Of a stretch of DNA of 61,944 bases, positions 9,280 to 17,509 are shown piece after piece. The position numbers were made by a program, and so were the translations under genes. The stretch's first letter is position 1, and every line of letters starts with the position of its first letter. The DNA is taken from NCBI RefSeq assembly GCF_023241715.1, contig NZ_JALQCW010000048.1, positions 1 through 61,944 on the forward strand, written 5' to 3'. The notes beneath the pieces are model-generated. The model saw nothing but the letters and a program-made list of their open reading frames with translations. It made no database searches and was not told the DNA's origin. Origin of the DNA: Pseudomonas morbosilactucae (GTDB taxonomy: Bacteria > Pseudomonadota > Gammaproteobacteria > Pseudomonadales > Pseudomonadaceae).

Positions 9280-9795
9280 TTACAGGCGGCTCTGTTTGCG
9301 CCGCCGCCATTGCCGTGCGACCCACCAGCGCCAATAAAGCATGGTCAGGCAATAGGCCAGTGCGCCGAGCAGCAACCCGGCCACCACCGAGCCCAGTAGG
9401 AAGGGTTGCCAGAGGGTCGACAGTTGGCCGCTGATCCATTCCCAGGTCAGTTCGTCCGGCAGGCTGCGGGGCGGCACGTTCATCAGCCAGGCCCCGAGCT
9501 GGTAGGTACAGAAAAACACTGGCGGCATGGTAATGGGGTTCGTCAGCCAGACTAGGCTCACGGCAATTGGCATATTGCCGCGCACCGAAACGGCGAGCGC
9601 CGCGGCCAGAAGCATTTGCATCGGAATCGGGATAAAGGCAGCGAACAGGCCAACGGCCATCGCACGGGCGACGGAATGGCGGTTGAGGTGCCAGAGGTTG
9701 GGATCGTGCAGCAATTTGCCGAGAAAGCGTAAGGACTTGTGTTCCCGGATGCTGGTCGGATCTGGCATGTAACGTTTGAATAAGCGCCGGGGCAT
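9280..9795 (-). CDS. DUF2062 domain membrane protein
   Basis: 171 residues with three or four hydrophobic segments and the DUF2062 core (AAFIPIPMQMLLA and WLTNPITMPP). DUF2062 proteins are small inner-membrane proteins of unknown function. The homologue PA2985 also sits divergently beside comEC in P. aeruginosa. The arginine-rich C-terminus (RQWRRRKQSR) is probably cytoplasmic. The start at 9795 (MPRRLFKRYMPDP) fits the family. Confidence 0.85.
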   Translation of the reverse strand: MPRRLFKRYMPDPTSIREHKSLRFLGKLLHDPNLWHLNRHSVARAMAVGLFAAFIPIPMQMLLAAALAVSVRGNMPIAVSLVWLTNPITMPPVFFCTYQLGAWLMNVPPRSLPDELTWEWISGQLSTLWQPFLLGSVVAGLLLGALAYCLTMLYWRWWVARQWRRRKQSRL

Positions 9796-9843
9796 AAGGC
9801 TTCTCGGTCGGTGCAGGCGGCAAGTATGACCGGATTCTACGGA

Positions 9844-9864
9844 TCACAAATTCAGACTTTGTGA
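9844..9864. promoter_or_regulatory. inverted repeat between DUF2062 gene and comEC
   Basis: TCACAAA and TTTGTGA are perfect 7-base inverted arms separated by 7 bases, in the 141-base divergent intergenic region. Arms one helical turn and a half apart suggest a dimeric regulator site. The protein is unknown. Confidence 0.4.
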
Positions 9865-9936
9865 CAAATGATAAAGCTGGCACTCCGAGGACTGGGCTAA
9901 GCCAAGAGAAGGGCAGTAACTCTCAAGGACGAGCTG

Positions 9937-12168
9937 ATGCGCACAGGGATGCTGGCGCTGGCCGCGGGGCTGCTGGCACTGCGTTCTCTGCCAGTGCTGC
10001 CGCCGGGCTGGCTATTACTGTTGATGCCGATTCTGGCGTTGATGCTGTTGCCGTTTCGTACATATCCGGTGGCATTTTTTCTCTTCGGTTTCACTTGGGC
10101 CTGTGTTTCGGCGCAGTCGGCGTTGAGTGATCGCTTGCCCCGGGAGCTGGATGGGCAGACGCGCTGGGTCGAGGGGCGGGTGGTGGGCTTGCCGCAGCAG
10201 GCGGGGCGGGTGGTGCGTTTCCAACTGCGCGATGGCCAATCACGGCGCGGCCGCTTGCCGCGCCTGGTGCGCCTGTCCTGGCACGACGGCCCCAAGGTCA
10301 ATAGCGGCGAGCGCTGGCGTCTGGCTGTCACCCTCAGGCGCCCAGCCGGGCTGCTCAACCTGCAGGCGTTTGACTTCGAAGCCTGGCTGTTGGCGCAGCG
10401 TATTGGCGCGACCGCAACGGTCAAGGATGGCCGCTTGCTCGGTCCGGCAGGCTCGTCCTGGCGCGATGGCTTGCGCCAGCGTCTGTTGAGTGTCGATGCC
10501 CAAGGGCGAGAAGGCGGGCTGGCGGCCTTGGTCATGGGGGACGGTTCCGGGGTGTCGAGCCACGACTGGCAAGTGCTGCAGGACACCGGCACCGTGCACC
10601 TGATGGTGATTTCCGGGCAGCACATCAGCTTGCTGGCGGGGGTGGTCTATGTGCTGGTGGCGGGCCTGGCGCGCTACGGGCTATGGCCGGGGCGTTTGCC
10701 TTGGCTGCCCTGGGCCTGCGGCCTGGCGTGGGTGGCAGCCCTGGTTTATGGCCTGTTGGCGGGTTTTGACGTGCCGGTGCAGCGGGCCTGCGTGATGATC
10801 GCCCTGGTGCTGTTATGGCGCCTGAGGTTTCGTCATCTGGGGGCCTGGTGGCCGCTGCTGCTGGCCTTGAACGCCGTGCTGCTGTTCGAGCCGCTGGCCA
10901 GCTTGCAGCCCGGCTTCTGGCTGTCGTTCGCGGCGGTGGCGGTGCTGATCTTCACTTTTGGTGGTCGTTTGGGCCCTTGGCGTTGGTGGCAGAGCTGGAC
11001 TCGCGCTCAATGGTTGATAGCCATCGGGCTGTGCCCGGCCATGCTGGCCCTGGGCTTGCCCATCAGCCTCAGTGGCCCCCTGGCCAATCTACTGGCCGTG
11101 CCCTGGATCAGCTTGGTGGTGTTGCCGCCCGCGTTGTTGGGCACCTTGTTGTTGCCTGTGCCTTATGTGGGCGAGGGGCTGCTGTGGTTGGCGGGCGGAT
11201 TGCTTGAAGGGTTGTTTCGCTTTCTCGGCTGGCTGGCGGCGCATTGGCCGGCCTGGGTCGCCCCGGTCATTCCCCTTTGGGCCTGGTGCATCAGCAGCCT
11301 GGGGGCGTTGTTTTTGCTGCTGCCCAAGGGCGTACCGCTGCGCCTGCTGGGGTGGCCCTTGTTGCTGCTGGCGGTGTATCCACCGCACAAGGCCGTGCCC
11401 CTGGGGCAGGTCGAGGTCTGGCAACTGGATGTGGGGCAGGGCCTGGCCTTTGTCCTGCGCACCCGGGAACACGCAATGCTGTATGACACCGGCCCGCGTT
11501 TCGGTGATTTCGACCTGGGGCAGCGGGTGGTGCTGCCAGCTTTGCAAAAGCTGGGAATCAAGCGGTTGGACCTGATGTTGATCAGCCACGCCGATGCCGA
11601 CCACGCGGGCGGAGCCCTGGCCGTGTGGCGGGGCTTGCCGGTGGTCGAAGTGCGTAGCGGAGAAGCCGATGCATTGCCGTCGAGCCTGCAGTCCGGGCCG
11701 TGCCAAAGTGGCTTGAGTTGGCAATGGGACGACGTGCGTTTCACCCAGTGGCAATGGGCGGCGGCCGAAGACGGCAACCAGCGTTCCTGCGTGCTGCTGG
11801 TCGAAGCGCGCGGCGAACGCTTGTTGTTGACCGGTGATATTGATGTGCGCGCCGAGCGGGCCCTGCTCGCCAGCTCGCTGGCGGTGCCGACTCAGTGGTT
11901 GCAGGCGCCCCATCACGGCAGTGGCACCTCATCGTCCATGGCGCTGCTCAAGGCGCTTTCGCCTACAGCGGTGTTGATTTCCCGAGGGCAGGGCAACGCT
12001 TTTGGTCACCCTCATCCCGTGGTGATGGCGCGCTATCGGCAACTGGGCCTGGCTATTTATGACAGTGCCGAACAAGGTGCGGTGCGCCTGCAGCTGGGGG
12101 CATTCACGACGGCGACCCGGTTAAGGGCCGAGCGGCGTTTCTGGCGCGACGTGCCGCGAATGCCTTAA
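9937..12168 (+). CDS. comEC: ComEC/Rec2 DNA-uptake channel
   Basis: 743 residues, the usual size. The parts in order are an N-terminal hydrophobic segment with a DUF4131 region (residues 1-170), the multi-helix competence domain (about 200-480; note VMGDGSG and VISGQHISLL) and a C-terminal metallo-beta-lactamase-like domain (about 495-740) with HADADHAGG and HHGSG metal-ligand motifs. It forms the inner-membrane pore for single-stranded DNA entry in transformation. The start ATG follows AAGGACGAG. Confidence 0.95.
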   Translation: MRTGMLALAAGLLALRSLPVLPPGWLLLLMPILALMLLPFRTYPVAFFLFGFTWACVSAQSALSDRLPRELDGQTRWVEGRVVGLPQQAGRVVRFQLRDGQSRRGRLPRLVRLSWHDGPKVNSGERWRLAVTLRRPAGLLNLQAFDFEAWLLAQRIGATATVKDGRLLGPAGSSWRDGLRQRLLSVDAQGREGGLAALVMGDGSGVSSHDWQVLQDTGTVHLMVISGQHISLLAGVVYVLVAGLARYGLWPGRLPWLPWACGLAWVAALVYGLLAGFDVPVQRACVMIALVLLWRLRFRHLGAWWPLLLALNAVLLFEPLASLQPGFWLSFAAVAVLIFTFGGRLGPWRWWQSWTRAQWLIAIGLCPAMLALGLPISLSGPLANLLAVPWISLVVLPPALLGTLLLPVPYVGEGLLWLAGGLLEGLFRFLGWLAAHWPAWVAPVIPLWAWCISSLGALFLLLPKGVPLRLLGWPLLLLAVYPPHKAVPLGQVEVWQLDVGQGLAFVLRTREHAMLYDTGPRFGDFDLGQRVVLPALQKLGIKRLDLMLISHADADHAGGALAVWRGLPVVEVRSGEADALPSSLQSGPCQSGLSWQWDDVRFTQWQWAAAEDGNQRSCVLLVEARGERLLLTGDIDVRAERALLASSLAVPTQWLQAPHHGSGTSSSMALLKALSPTAVLISRGQGNAFGHPHPVVMARYRQLGLAIYDSAEQGAVRLQLGAFTTATRLRAERRFWRDVPRMP

Positions 12169-12270
12169 ATAACCGTGAGTTATTAAAGGCGGGGAACATG
12201 CGACATCACGGTCTTCGGTGCGCCTGGACCCTATGTTAGAGTGGCGCACTTTTTCGAGGGGACTGTCACT

Positions 12271-12906
12271 GTGTGGGAATTGGTCAAATCCGGCGGCTGG
12301 ATGATGTTGCCGATCATTCTGAGTTCCATCGCAGCACTTGGCATCATTGCCGAACGCCTGTGGACCTTGCGCGCCAGCCGTGTCACGCCGCCCCATCTGT
12401 TGGGCCTGGTCTGGCGCTGGATCAAAGACAAGCAACTGAACAAGGACAAGCTCAAGGAGCTGCGGGCCGATTCCCCCCTGGGCGAGATCCTCGCCGCCGG
12501 CCTGGCCAACTCCAAGCACGGTCGCGAGATCATGAAGGAGTGCATTGAAGAAGCCGCGGCCCGGGTTATCCACGAGTTGGAACGCTACCTCAATGCCCTC
12601 GGCACCATCGCTGCCATGGCGCCTCTGCTGGGGCTGCTGGGTACGGTGCTGGGCATGATCGATATCTTCAGCTCGTTCATGGGCTCGGGCATGACCACCA
12701 ATGCGGCCGTGCTCGCCGGGGGTATTTCCAAGGCACTGATTACCACGGCAGCGGGCCTGATGGTGGGCATCCCGGCGGTGTTCTTCCACCGCTTCCTGCA
12801 ACGGCGCGTCGATGAGCTGGTGGTCGGCATGGAGCAGGAAGCCATCAAGTTGGTGGAAGTGGTGCAGGGCGACCGTGACGTCGATCTGGTTGAGGGCAAA
12901 GCGTGA
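12271..12906 (+). CDS. TolQ/ExbB/MotA-type proton-channel protein
   Basis: 211 residues from the GTG at 12271, preceded by GAGGGGA; upstream in-frame codons to 12241 lack a ribosome site. It has three transmembrane segments (near residues 8-28, 110-130 and 150-175) and the conserved loop LLGLLGTVLGMI. With ExbD-like partners such proteins use the proton gradient to drive envelope work. The gene pair precedes lpxK here and in P. aeruginosa (PA2983/PA2982). Its energised partner is not known; proximity to lpxK suggests envelope biogenesis, which is inference. Confidence 0.9.
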   Translation: MWELVKSGGWMMLPIILSSIAALGIIAERLWTLRASRVTPPHLLGLVWRWIKDKQLNKDKLKELRADSPLGEILAAGLANSKHGREIMKECIEEAAARVIHELERYLNALGTIAAMAPLLGLLGTVLGMIDIFSSFMGSGMTTNAAVLAGGISKALITTAAGLMVGIPAVFFHRFLQRRVDELVVGMEQEAIKLVEVVQGDRDVDLVEGKA

Positions 12907-13331
12907 AATTCCGCCGCAAACCTCGGGAAACCGTCGATATCAACCTTGCGTCGTTGATCGACGTGGTGTTTATCCTGCTGCTGTTTTTCGTCGTCACCAC
13001 CACGTTCACCCGTGAAACCCAGTTGCGCGTCGACCTACCGGAAGCGGTCAGCGGCTCGCCGGCCGAAGACCAGCAGGTCAAGCAACTGGACATCGCCATC
13101 AGCGCCGACGGGGTGTTTTCGGTGAACAACCAGGTCTTGCCCAATAGCGACCTGGCCAGCCTGATCGAGGCCTTGCAGAAGGAATCGGCGGGAGACACCC
13201 AGATGCCGCTGTCCATCAGCGCCGACGGCAAGACCCAACATCAAGCGGTGATCACCGCCATGGACGCGGCCGGCAAGCTCGGCTTCAGCCATCTGCGCAT
13301 GACCACCGTCGAGGCGGCACCGGCACCCTGA
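12903..13331 (+). CDS. ExbD/TolR-family energy-transducing protein
   Basis: 142 residues: a short cytoplasmic tail, one transmembrane helix with the key Asp (SLIDVVFILLLFFV, near residue 20) and a periplasmic domain. The GTG start overlaps the TolQ-like gene by 4 bases, giving a coupled 1:1 operon. It is the stator/peptidoglycan-side partner of the preceding channel protein, and lpxK starts at its last base. Confidence 0.92.
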   Translation: MKFRRKPRETVDINLASLIDVVFILLLFFVVTTTFTRETQLRVDLPEAVSGSPAEDQQVKQLDIAISADGVFSVNNQVLPNSDLASLIEALQKESAGDTQMPLSISADGKTQHQAVITAMDAAGKLGFSHLRMTTVEAAPAP

Positions 13332-14341
13332 TGGCTCTTTCCGATCGTTTGCTCGCCGCCTGGTACAACGGCCACCCCGGGCTGCAACTGTTGCGGCCCC
13401 TGGAGTGGTTGTACCGGCGGGTGGTGGTGCGCAAGCGCCAGCGGTTCCTGGACGGCGAGGGCACGATCTACCAGCCTCCGGTGCCGTTGATCGTGGTGGG
13501 CAACATCACCGTGGGCGGGACCGGCAAGACACCGCTGATTTTGTGGATGATCGAACACTGCCGGCGCCGCGGCCTGCGGGTGGGCGTGGTAAGCCGTGGT
13601 TATGGCGCCAAGCCGCCGCAATTGCCTTGGCGGGTCGAGGCTGAGCAAAGTGCCGATATCGCCGGCGATGAACCGTTGCTGATTGTGCAGCGCACCGGTG
13701 TGCCGCTGATGATTGACCCCGAGCGCAGCCGCGCGGTGCAGGCCTTGCTGGCGGCAGAGCCTCTGGACCTGATTCTTTCCGACGATGGCATGCAGCATTA
13801 CCGCATGGCCCGGGATCTGGAACTGGTGCTGATCGATGCCGCCCGTGGCCTGGGCAACCGCCGTTGCCTGCCGGCCGGTCCGCTGCGTGAGCCGTTGGAG
13901 CGTCTGGAGAGCGTGGATGCCTGCCTTTACAACGGCGCCGAGGCCGACCGCGACGACGGTTTTGCCTTTCGTCTGGAGCCTTCTGCGCTGGTCAATCTGC
14001 GCAGTGGCGAGCGCCGTGCGATCACCCACTTTCCGCCGGGCCAGGCGCTGCATGCCGTGGCCGGCATCGGCAACCCGCAGCGTTTCTTCAACACCCTTGA
14101 AACGCTACACTGGCAGCCTGTTCCCCATGCTTTTGCCGATCACGCCGAATACAGCGCCCAAGCCTTGAATTTCAGCCCGTCCCTGCCTCTGGTCATGACC
14201 GAGAAGGATGCGGTGAAGTGCCGTGATTTCGCCGCTGCCGACTGGTGGTACCTGGCGGTGGACGCGGCCCCTTCGCCGGCGTTCGTGGCCTGGTTCGATA
14301 CCCAGCTGATGCGCTTGCTGCCTGATCGTCTTTTGCCTTAA
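13331..14341 (+). CDS. lpxK: tetraacyldisaccharide 4'-kinase LpxK
   Basis: 336 residues. It phosphorylates the 4'-position of the lipid A disaccharide precursor to give lipid IVA on the cytoplasmic face of the inner membrane. The Walker A motif NITVGGTGKTPL (about residues 56-67) is unusually placed after a membrane-associating N-terminal helix, as in all LpxK proteins; DDGMQHY is the conserved catalytic/DxD region. It starts at the last base of the upstream gene. Confidence 0.96.
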   Translation: MALSDRLLAAWYNGHPGLQLLRPLEWLYRRVVVRKRQRFLDGEGTIYQPPVPLIVVGNITVGGTGKTPLILWMIEHCRRRGLRVGVVSRGYGAKPPQLPWRVEAEQSADIAGDEPLLIVQRTGVPLMIDPERSRAVQALLAAEPLDLILSDDGMQHYRMARDLELVLIDAARGLGNRRCLPAGPLREPLERLESVDACLYNGAEADRDDGFAFRLEPSALVNLRSGERRAITHFPPGQALHAVAGIGNPQRFFNTLETLHWQPVPHAFADHAEYSAQALNFSPSLPLVMTEKDAVKCRDFAAADWWYLAVDAAPSPAFVAWFDTQLMRLLPDRLLP

Positions 14342-14365
14342 AACGCTGTTATCCAGGGAGTTCTC

Positions 14366-14551
14366 ATGGACACCAAGTTGCTCGATATCCTCGCCTGCCC
14401 GGTCTGCAAAGGCCCGCTCAAACTCAGTGCCGACAAAACCGAACTGATCAGCAAGGGTGCAGGTCTGGCCTATCCGATTCGTGACGGCATTCCCGTGATG
14501 CTGGAAACCGAAGCCCGCACCCTCAGCACCGATGAGCGCCTGGATAAATGA
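14366..14551 (+). CDS. Trm112-family small zinc-finger-like protein (YcaR)
   Basis: 61 residues. The N-terminal LLDILACPVCKGPL carries the conserved CPVC, followed by YPIRDGIPVML, which is diagnostic of the family. Bacterial members are found between lpxK and kdsB in many gamma-proteobacteria, as here; their role is poorly defined. The stop overlaps the start of kdsB by 4 bases. Confidence 0.95.
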   Translation: MDTKLLDILACPVCKGPLKLSADKTELISKGAGLAYPIRDGIPVMLETEARTLSTDERLDK

Positions 14552-15312
14552 CCACCGCCTTTACCGTTGTCATCCCGTCGCGTTTCGCCTCGACCCGCCT
14601 GCCGGGCAAGCCGCTGCAACAGATCGCCGGCAAGCCGATGATCCAGTGGGTCTGGGAACAGGCCAGCAAGAGCAGTGCCGAGCGGGTGGTGGTTGCCACG
14701 GATGATGCGCGCATCGTCGAGGCCTGCAAGGGTTTTGGCGCCGAAGTGGTGCTGACCCGTGAAGACCACAACTCCGGTACCGATCGCCTGGCGGAAGTGG
14801 CGAGCCAACTGGGCTTGGCGGCGGACGCCATTGTGGTCAACGTGCAGGGCGACGAGCCTTTGATCCCGCCGGCGGTGATCGACCAAGTGGCTGCCAACCT
14901 GGCGGCCCACCCCGAGGCACGGATGGCGACCCTGGCCGAGCCGATCGAGGATCTGGACACCCTGTTCAATCCCAACGTGGTCAAGGTGGTCAGTGACCTC
15001 AACGGCCTGGCCCTGACCTTCAGCCGCGCCACCTTGCCCTGGGCGCGGGACGCGTTCGCCAAGAGCCGTGAGCAACTGCCGGCCGGCGTGCCTTATCGCC
15101 GCCATATCGGCATCTATGCCTACCGCGCCGGCTTCCTGCATGACTTTGTCAGCTGGGGCCCGTGCTGGTTGGAAAACACCGAATCCCTCGAGCAATTGCG
15201 CGCGCTCTGGCACGGTGTGCGGATCCACGTCGCCGATGCCCTGGAAGCGCCGCCGGCCGGTGTCGACACCGCTGAAGACCTCGAGCGCGTTCGTCGTCTG
15301 CTGGAGGCCTGA
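14548..15312 (+). CDS. kdsB: CMP-KDO synthetase (3-deoxy-manno-octulosonate cytidylyltransferase)
   Basis: 254 residues. It activates KDO with CTP for lipopolysaccharide core assembly. The nucleotide-binding start VVIPSRFASTRLPGKPL (residues 6-22), VVNVQGDEPLIPP (about 96-108) and the late DTAEDLERVR are typical. It is coupled with trm112 upstream and the phosphatase gene downstream through 4-base and 1-base overlaps. Confidence 0.96.
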   Translation: MTTAFTVVIPSRFASTRLPGKPLQQIAGKPMIQWVWEQASKSSAERVVVATDDARIVEACKGFGAEVVLTREDHNSGTDRLAEVASQLGLAADAIVVNVQGDEPLIPPAVIDQVAANLAAHPEARMATLAEPIEDLDTLFNPNVVKVVSDLNGLALTFSRATLPWARDAFAKSREQLPAGVPYRRHIGIYAYRAGFLHDFVSWGPCWLENTESLEQLRALWHGVRIHVADALEAPPAGVDTAEDLERVRRLLEA

Positions 15313-15776
15313 TGCGCGTATTGTTCGTTTGCCTGGGCAATATCTGCCGTTCTCCTTCGGCCGAGGGCGTGCTGCGACACAAGCTGCACGAGGCCGGCCT
15401 GGGCGACCAGGTCGAGGTTGCCTCCGCGGGGACCGGCGACTGGCACATCGGCAAGGCGCCTGATGCCCGCAGCCAGCGTGCGGCGCTGCGGCGCGGCTAC
15501 GACTTGTCGGCCCAGCGGGCGCAACAGGTCAGCCGCGACGACTTCGCCCGATACGACCTGATCTTCGCCATGGACCACAGCAACCTGAGCCACCTTAAAG
15601 CGTTGCAACCGGCTCAGGGCAAGGCCGAGCTGGACTTGTTCCTGCGGCGCTTTGATGCACCTCTGGAGGAAGTGCCGGACCCGTATTACGACGGTGAGCA
15701 GGGCTTCGAACAGGTGCTGGACCTGCTTGAGCAGGCGTGCGACCGGCTGGTGATCGAATTGAAGGGGCGGCTATGA
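15312..15776 (+). CDS. low-molecular-weight protein-tyrosine phosphatase
   Basis: 154 residues. The P-loop VCLGNICRSP (CX5R, residues about 6-15) and the general-acid motif DPYYDG (near residue 123) identify the LMW-PTP family. Family members often act on tyrosine kinases of exopolysaccharide assembly; here no such kinase is adjacent, so the target is open. P. aeruginosa has the same gene at this position (PA2978). The stop overlaps murB by 4 bases. Confidence 0.93.
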   Translation: MRVLFVCLGNICRSPSAEGVLRHKLHEAGLGDQVEVASAGTGDWHIGKAPDARSQRAALRRGYDLSAQRAQQVSRDDFARYDLIFAMDHSNLSHLKALQPAQGKAELDLFLRRFDAPLEEVPDPYYDGEQGFEQVLDLLEQACDRLVIELKGRL

Positions 15777-16792
15777 CCTTGCAGTTGCAGTCGCAGGTTT
15801 CGCTGAAACCCTTCAATACCTTTGGCGTCGAGGTGAAGGCCCAGTGGTTTGCAGAGGCCCACAGCGATGACGATGTGCGCGAGGCGCTGGCGTATTCGGC
15901 CCAGCACTCGTTGCCATTGCTGGTGATCGGGGGGGGCAGCAACCTGCTGCTGACGGCCGATATTCCGGCCCTGGTCTTGCGCATGGCCACCCGAGGCATT
16001 CGCTTGCTCAGCGACAACGGTGAGCAGGTGGTGGTCGAGGCACAAGCCGGTGAAGCCTGGCACCCTTTTGTCCAATGGACCCTGGAGCAGGGGCTTTCCG
16101 GCCTGGAGAACCTCAGCCTCATCCCCGGTACGGTCGGCGCTGCCCCGATGCAGAACATCGGCGCTTACGGCGTAGAGATCAAGGACGTGTTCGCCGGCCT
16201 GACCGCCCTCGATCGCCAGACCGGCGAGTTGCGGGAGTTCAGCCTGGCGGACTGCGAGTTCGCTTACCGCGACAGCCTGTTCAAGCAGCAAGCCGGGCGC
16301 TGGCTGATCCTGCGGGTGCGTTTCGCCCTCAATCGCGCTGCCCATCTGCACCTGGACTACGGTCCGGTGCGTCAGCGCCTGACCGAGCAAGGCATCGAGC
16401 AACCGACACCGCTCGATGTCAGCCGGGCGATTTGTGCCATTCGCAGTGAAAAACTCCCCGATCCCGCGGTGCTGGGCAACGCCGGCAGCTTCTTCAAGAA
16501 CCCGCTGGTGCCCGCGTCGCTGGCGGCGCAGATCAAACAGACCCATCCAGGCCTGGTGGCTTATCCACAGGCCGATGGCCAAGTGAAACTGGCGGCGGGG
16601 TGGTTGATCGAGCAGGCAGGGTGGAAGGGCTTTCGCGAGGCCGACGCCGGTGTGCATCGCCTGCAATCCCTAGTGTTGGTGAATTATGGCGCGGCCACAG
16701 GCCTGCAGTTGCTGCACCTGGCGCAACGGATTCAGCAGGACATCGCCGAGCGCTTCAATGTGCAACTGGAGATGGAACCCAATCGTTATTGA
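15773..16792 (+). CDS. murB: UDP-N-acetylenolpyruvoylglucosamine reductase MurB
   Basis: 339 residues from the ATG at 15773. It is an FAD enzyme that reduces enolpyruvyl-UDP-GlcNAc to UDP-MurNAc. FAD-site motif VIGGGSNLLL (about 55-64), GTVGAAPMQNIGAYG (about 120-134) and the catalytic Ser region NAGSFFKNP (near 240) are present. It is the type I (E. coli-like) form. It ends the lpxK-to-murB operon. Confidence 0.97.
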   Translation: MTLQLQSQVSLKPFNTFGVEVKAQWFAEAHSDDDVREALAYSAQHSLPLLVIGGGSNLLLTADIPALVLRMATRGIRLLSDNGEQVVVEAQAGEAWHPFVQWTLEQGLSGLENLSLIPGTVGAAPMQNIGAYGVEIKDVFAGLTALDRQTGELREFSLADCEFAYRDSLFKQQAGRWLILRVRFALNRAAHLHLDYGPVRQRLTEQGIEQPTPLDVSRAICAIRSEKLPDPAVLGNAGSFFKNPLVPASLAAQIKQTHPGLVAYPQADGQVKLAAGWLIEQAGWKGFREADAGVHRLQSLVLVNYGAATGLQLLHLAQRIQQDIAERFNVQLEMEPNRY

Positions 16793-16830
16793 TCGGCACT
16801 TCTTGAGCTAAGCTCAAAGCCTCACGCCAA

Positions 16831-16866
16831 AGCCTTGCAGGGGTCATGCCTTGCAAGGCTTTTTTG
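16831..16866 (+). terminator. terminator after murB
   Basis: AGCCTTGCA (16831-16839) pairs with TGCAAGGCT (16852-16860) and runs into TTTTTTG. It lies 38 bases after the murB stop. Confidence 0.85.
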
Positions 16867-17038
16867 TTCATCGGCGCTTAACTTAGCTAGCTAACAATGC
16901 AAGTATTTACCCCCACAAAGGCCCGGTGAAGCCCAGCTTCACAAGAGAGCCCATTAGCCTGAGTCGATCTGCTCCAAACCGTCGCATTGCGCCGCAGATT
17001 GCTCGACCCCATAACCCAAGACCTATGCGGGCGTGCCC
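16867..17038 (+). promoter_or_regulatory. regulatory region of the molybdenum hydroxylase operon, with a SlyA/MarR-like palindrome
   Basis: A perfect 12-base palindrome TTAGCTAGCTAA lies at 16883-16894. It differs by one base from the known SlyA consensus TTAGCAAGCTAA, a MarR-family site. A perfect hairpin GTGAAGC-CCA-GCTTCAC follows at 16926-16942. No convincing -35/-10 pair stands out. No MarR regulator is encoded in the window, so any regulator acts in trans. Confidence 0.45.
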
Positions 17039-17509
17039 ATGATTACCCTGAAACTCAATGGCCAAGATCATCAACTGGATGTCACCGAGGACATGCCCCT
17101 GCTGTGGGCCATTCGCGACGTGGCGGGCTACAACGGCACCAAGTTCGGCTGCGGCATGGGCCTGTGCGGTGCCTGCACCATCCATATCGACGGCGCCCCG
17201 GCGCGCAGCTGCATCACCCCGATCGGCTCGGTGATCGGGCAGAACGTCAGCACCATCGACAACCTGCACACCGATTCGGTGGGCCAGGTGGTCCAGCAGG
17301 CTTGGCTGGATACGGCGGTGGCCCAGTGCGGTTATTGCCAGGGCGGGCAGATCATGTCCGCCACGGCCTTGCTCAAGGTTCATCCCAACCCCAGCGACGA
17401 ACAGATTGAAGAGGCGATGGTCGGCAACATCTGCCGCTGTGGCACTTACAACCGTATCAAGACGGCGATTCGCCAGGCCGCCACCCATCTGCAGGAGGCC
17501 AAGGCATGA
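17039..17509 (+). CDS. molybdenum hydroxylase small subunit, [2Fe-2S] protein (IorA-like)
   Basis: 156 residues from the ATG at 17039; an in-frame GTG six bases earlier is also possible, and no strong ribosome site decides. A plant-type [2Fe-2S] domain (CGMGLCGACTIH, residues about 38-50) is followed by the alpha-helical second cluster domain (CGYCQGGQ and CRCGTYN). This two-domain form is that of isoquinoline 1-oxidoreductase/aldehyde dehydrogenase small subunits, which lack an FAD subunit. It transfers electrons from the molybdenum site of the large subunit encoded next, with which it overlaps by 4 bases. Confidence 0.92.
   Translation: MITLKLNGQDHQLDVTEDMPLLWAIRDVAGYNGTKFGCGMGLCGACTIHIDGAPARSCITPIGSVIGQNVSTIDNLHTDSVGQVVQQAWLDTAVAQCGYCQGGQIMSATALLKVHPNPSDEQIEEAMVGNICRCGTYNRIKTAIRQAATHLQEAKA

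Noticed and set aside
16926..16942. GTGAAGC-CCA-GCTTCAC hairpin as a terminator
   Set aside because: No T-run follows on either strand and a good murB terminator already lies upstream, so it is listed only as part of the regulatory region.
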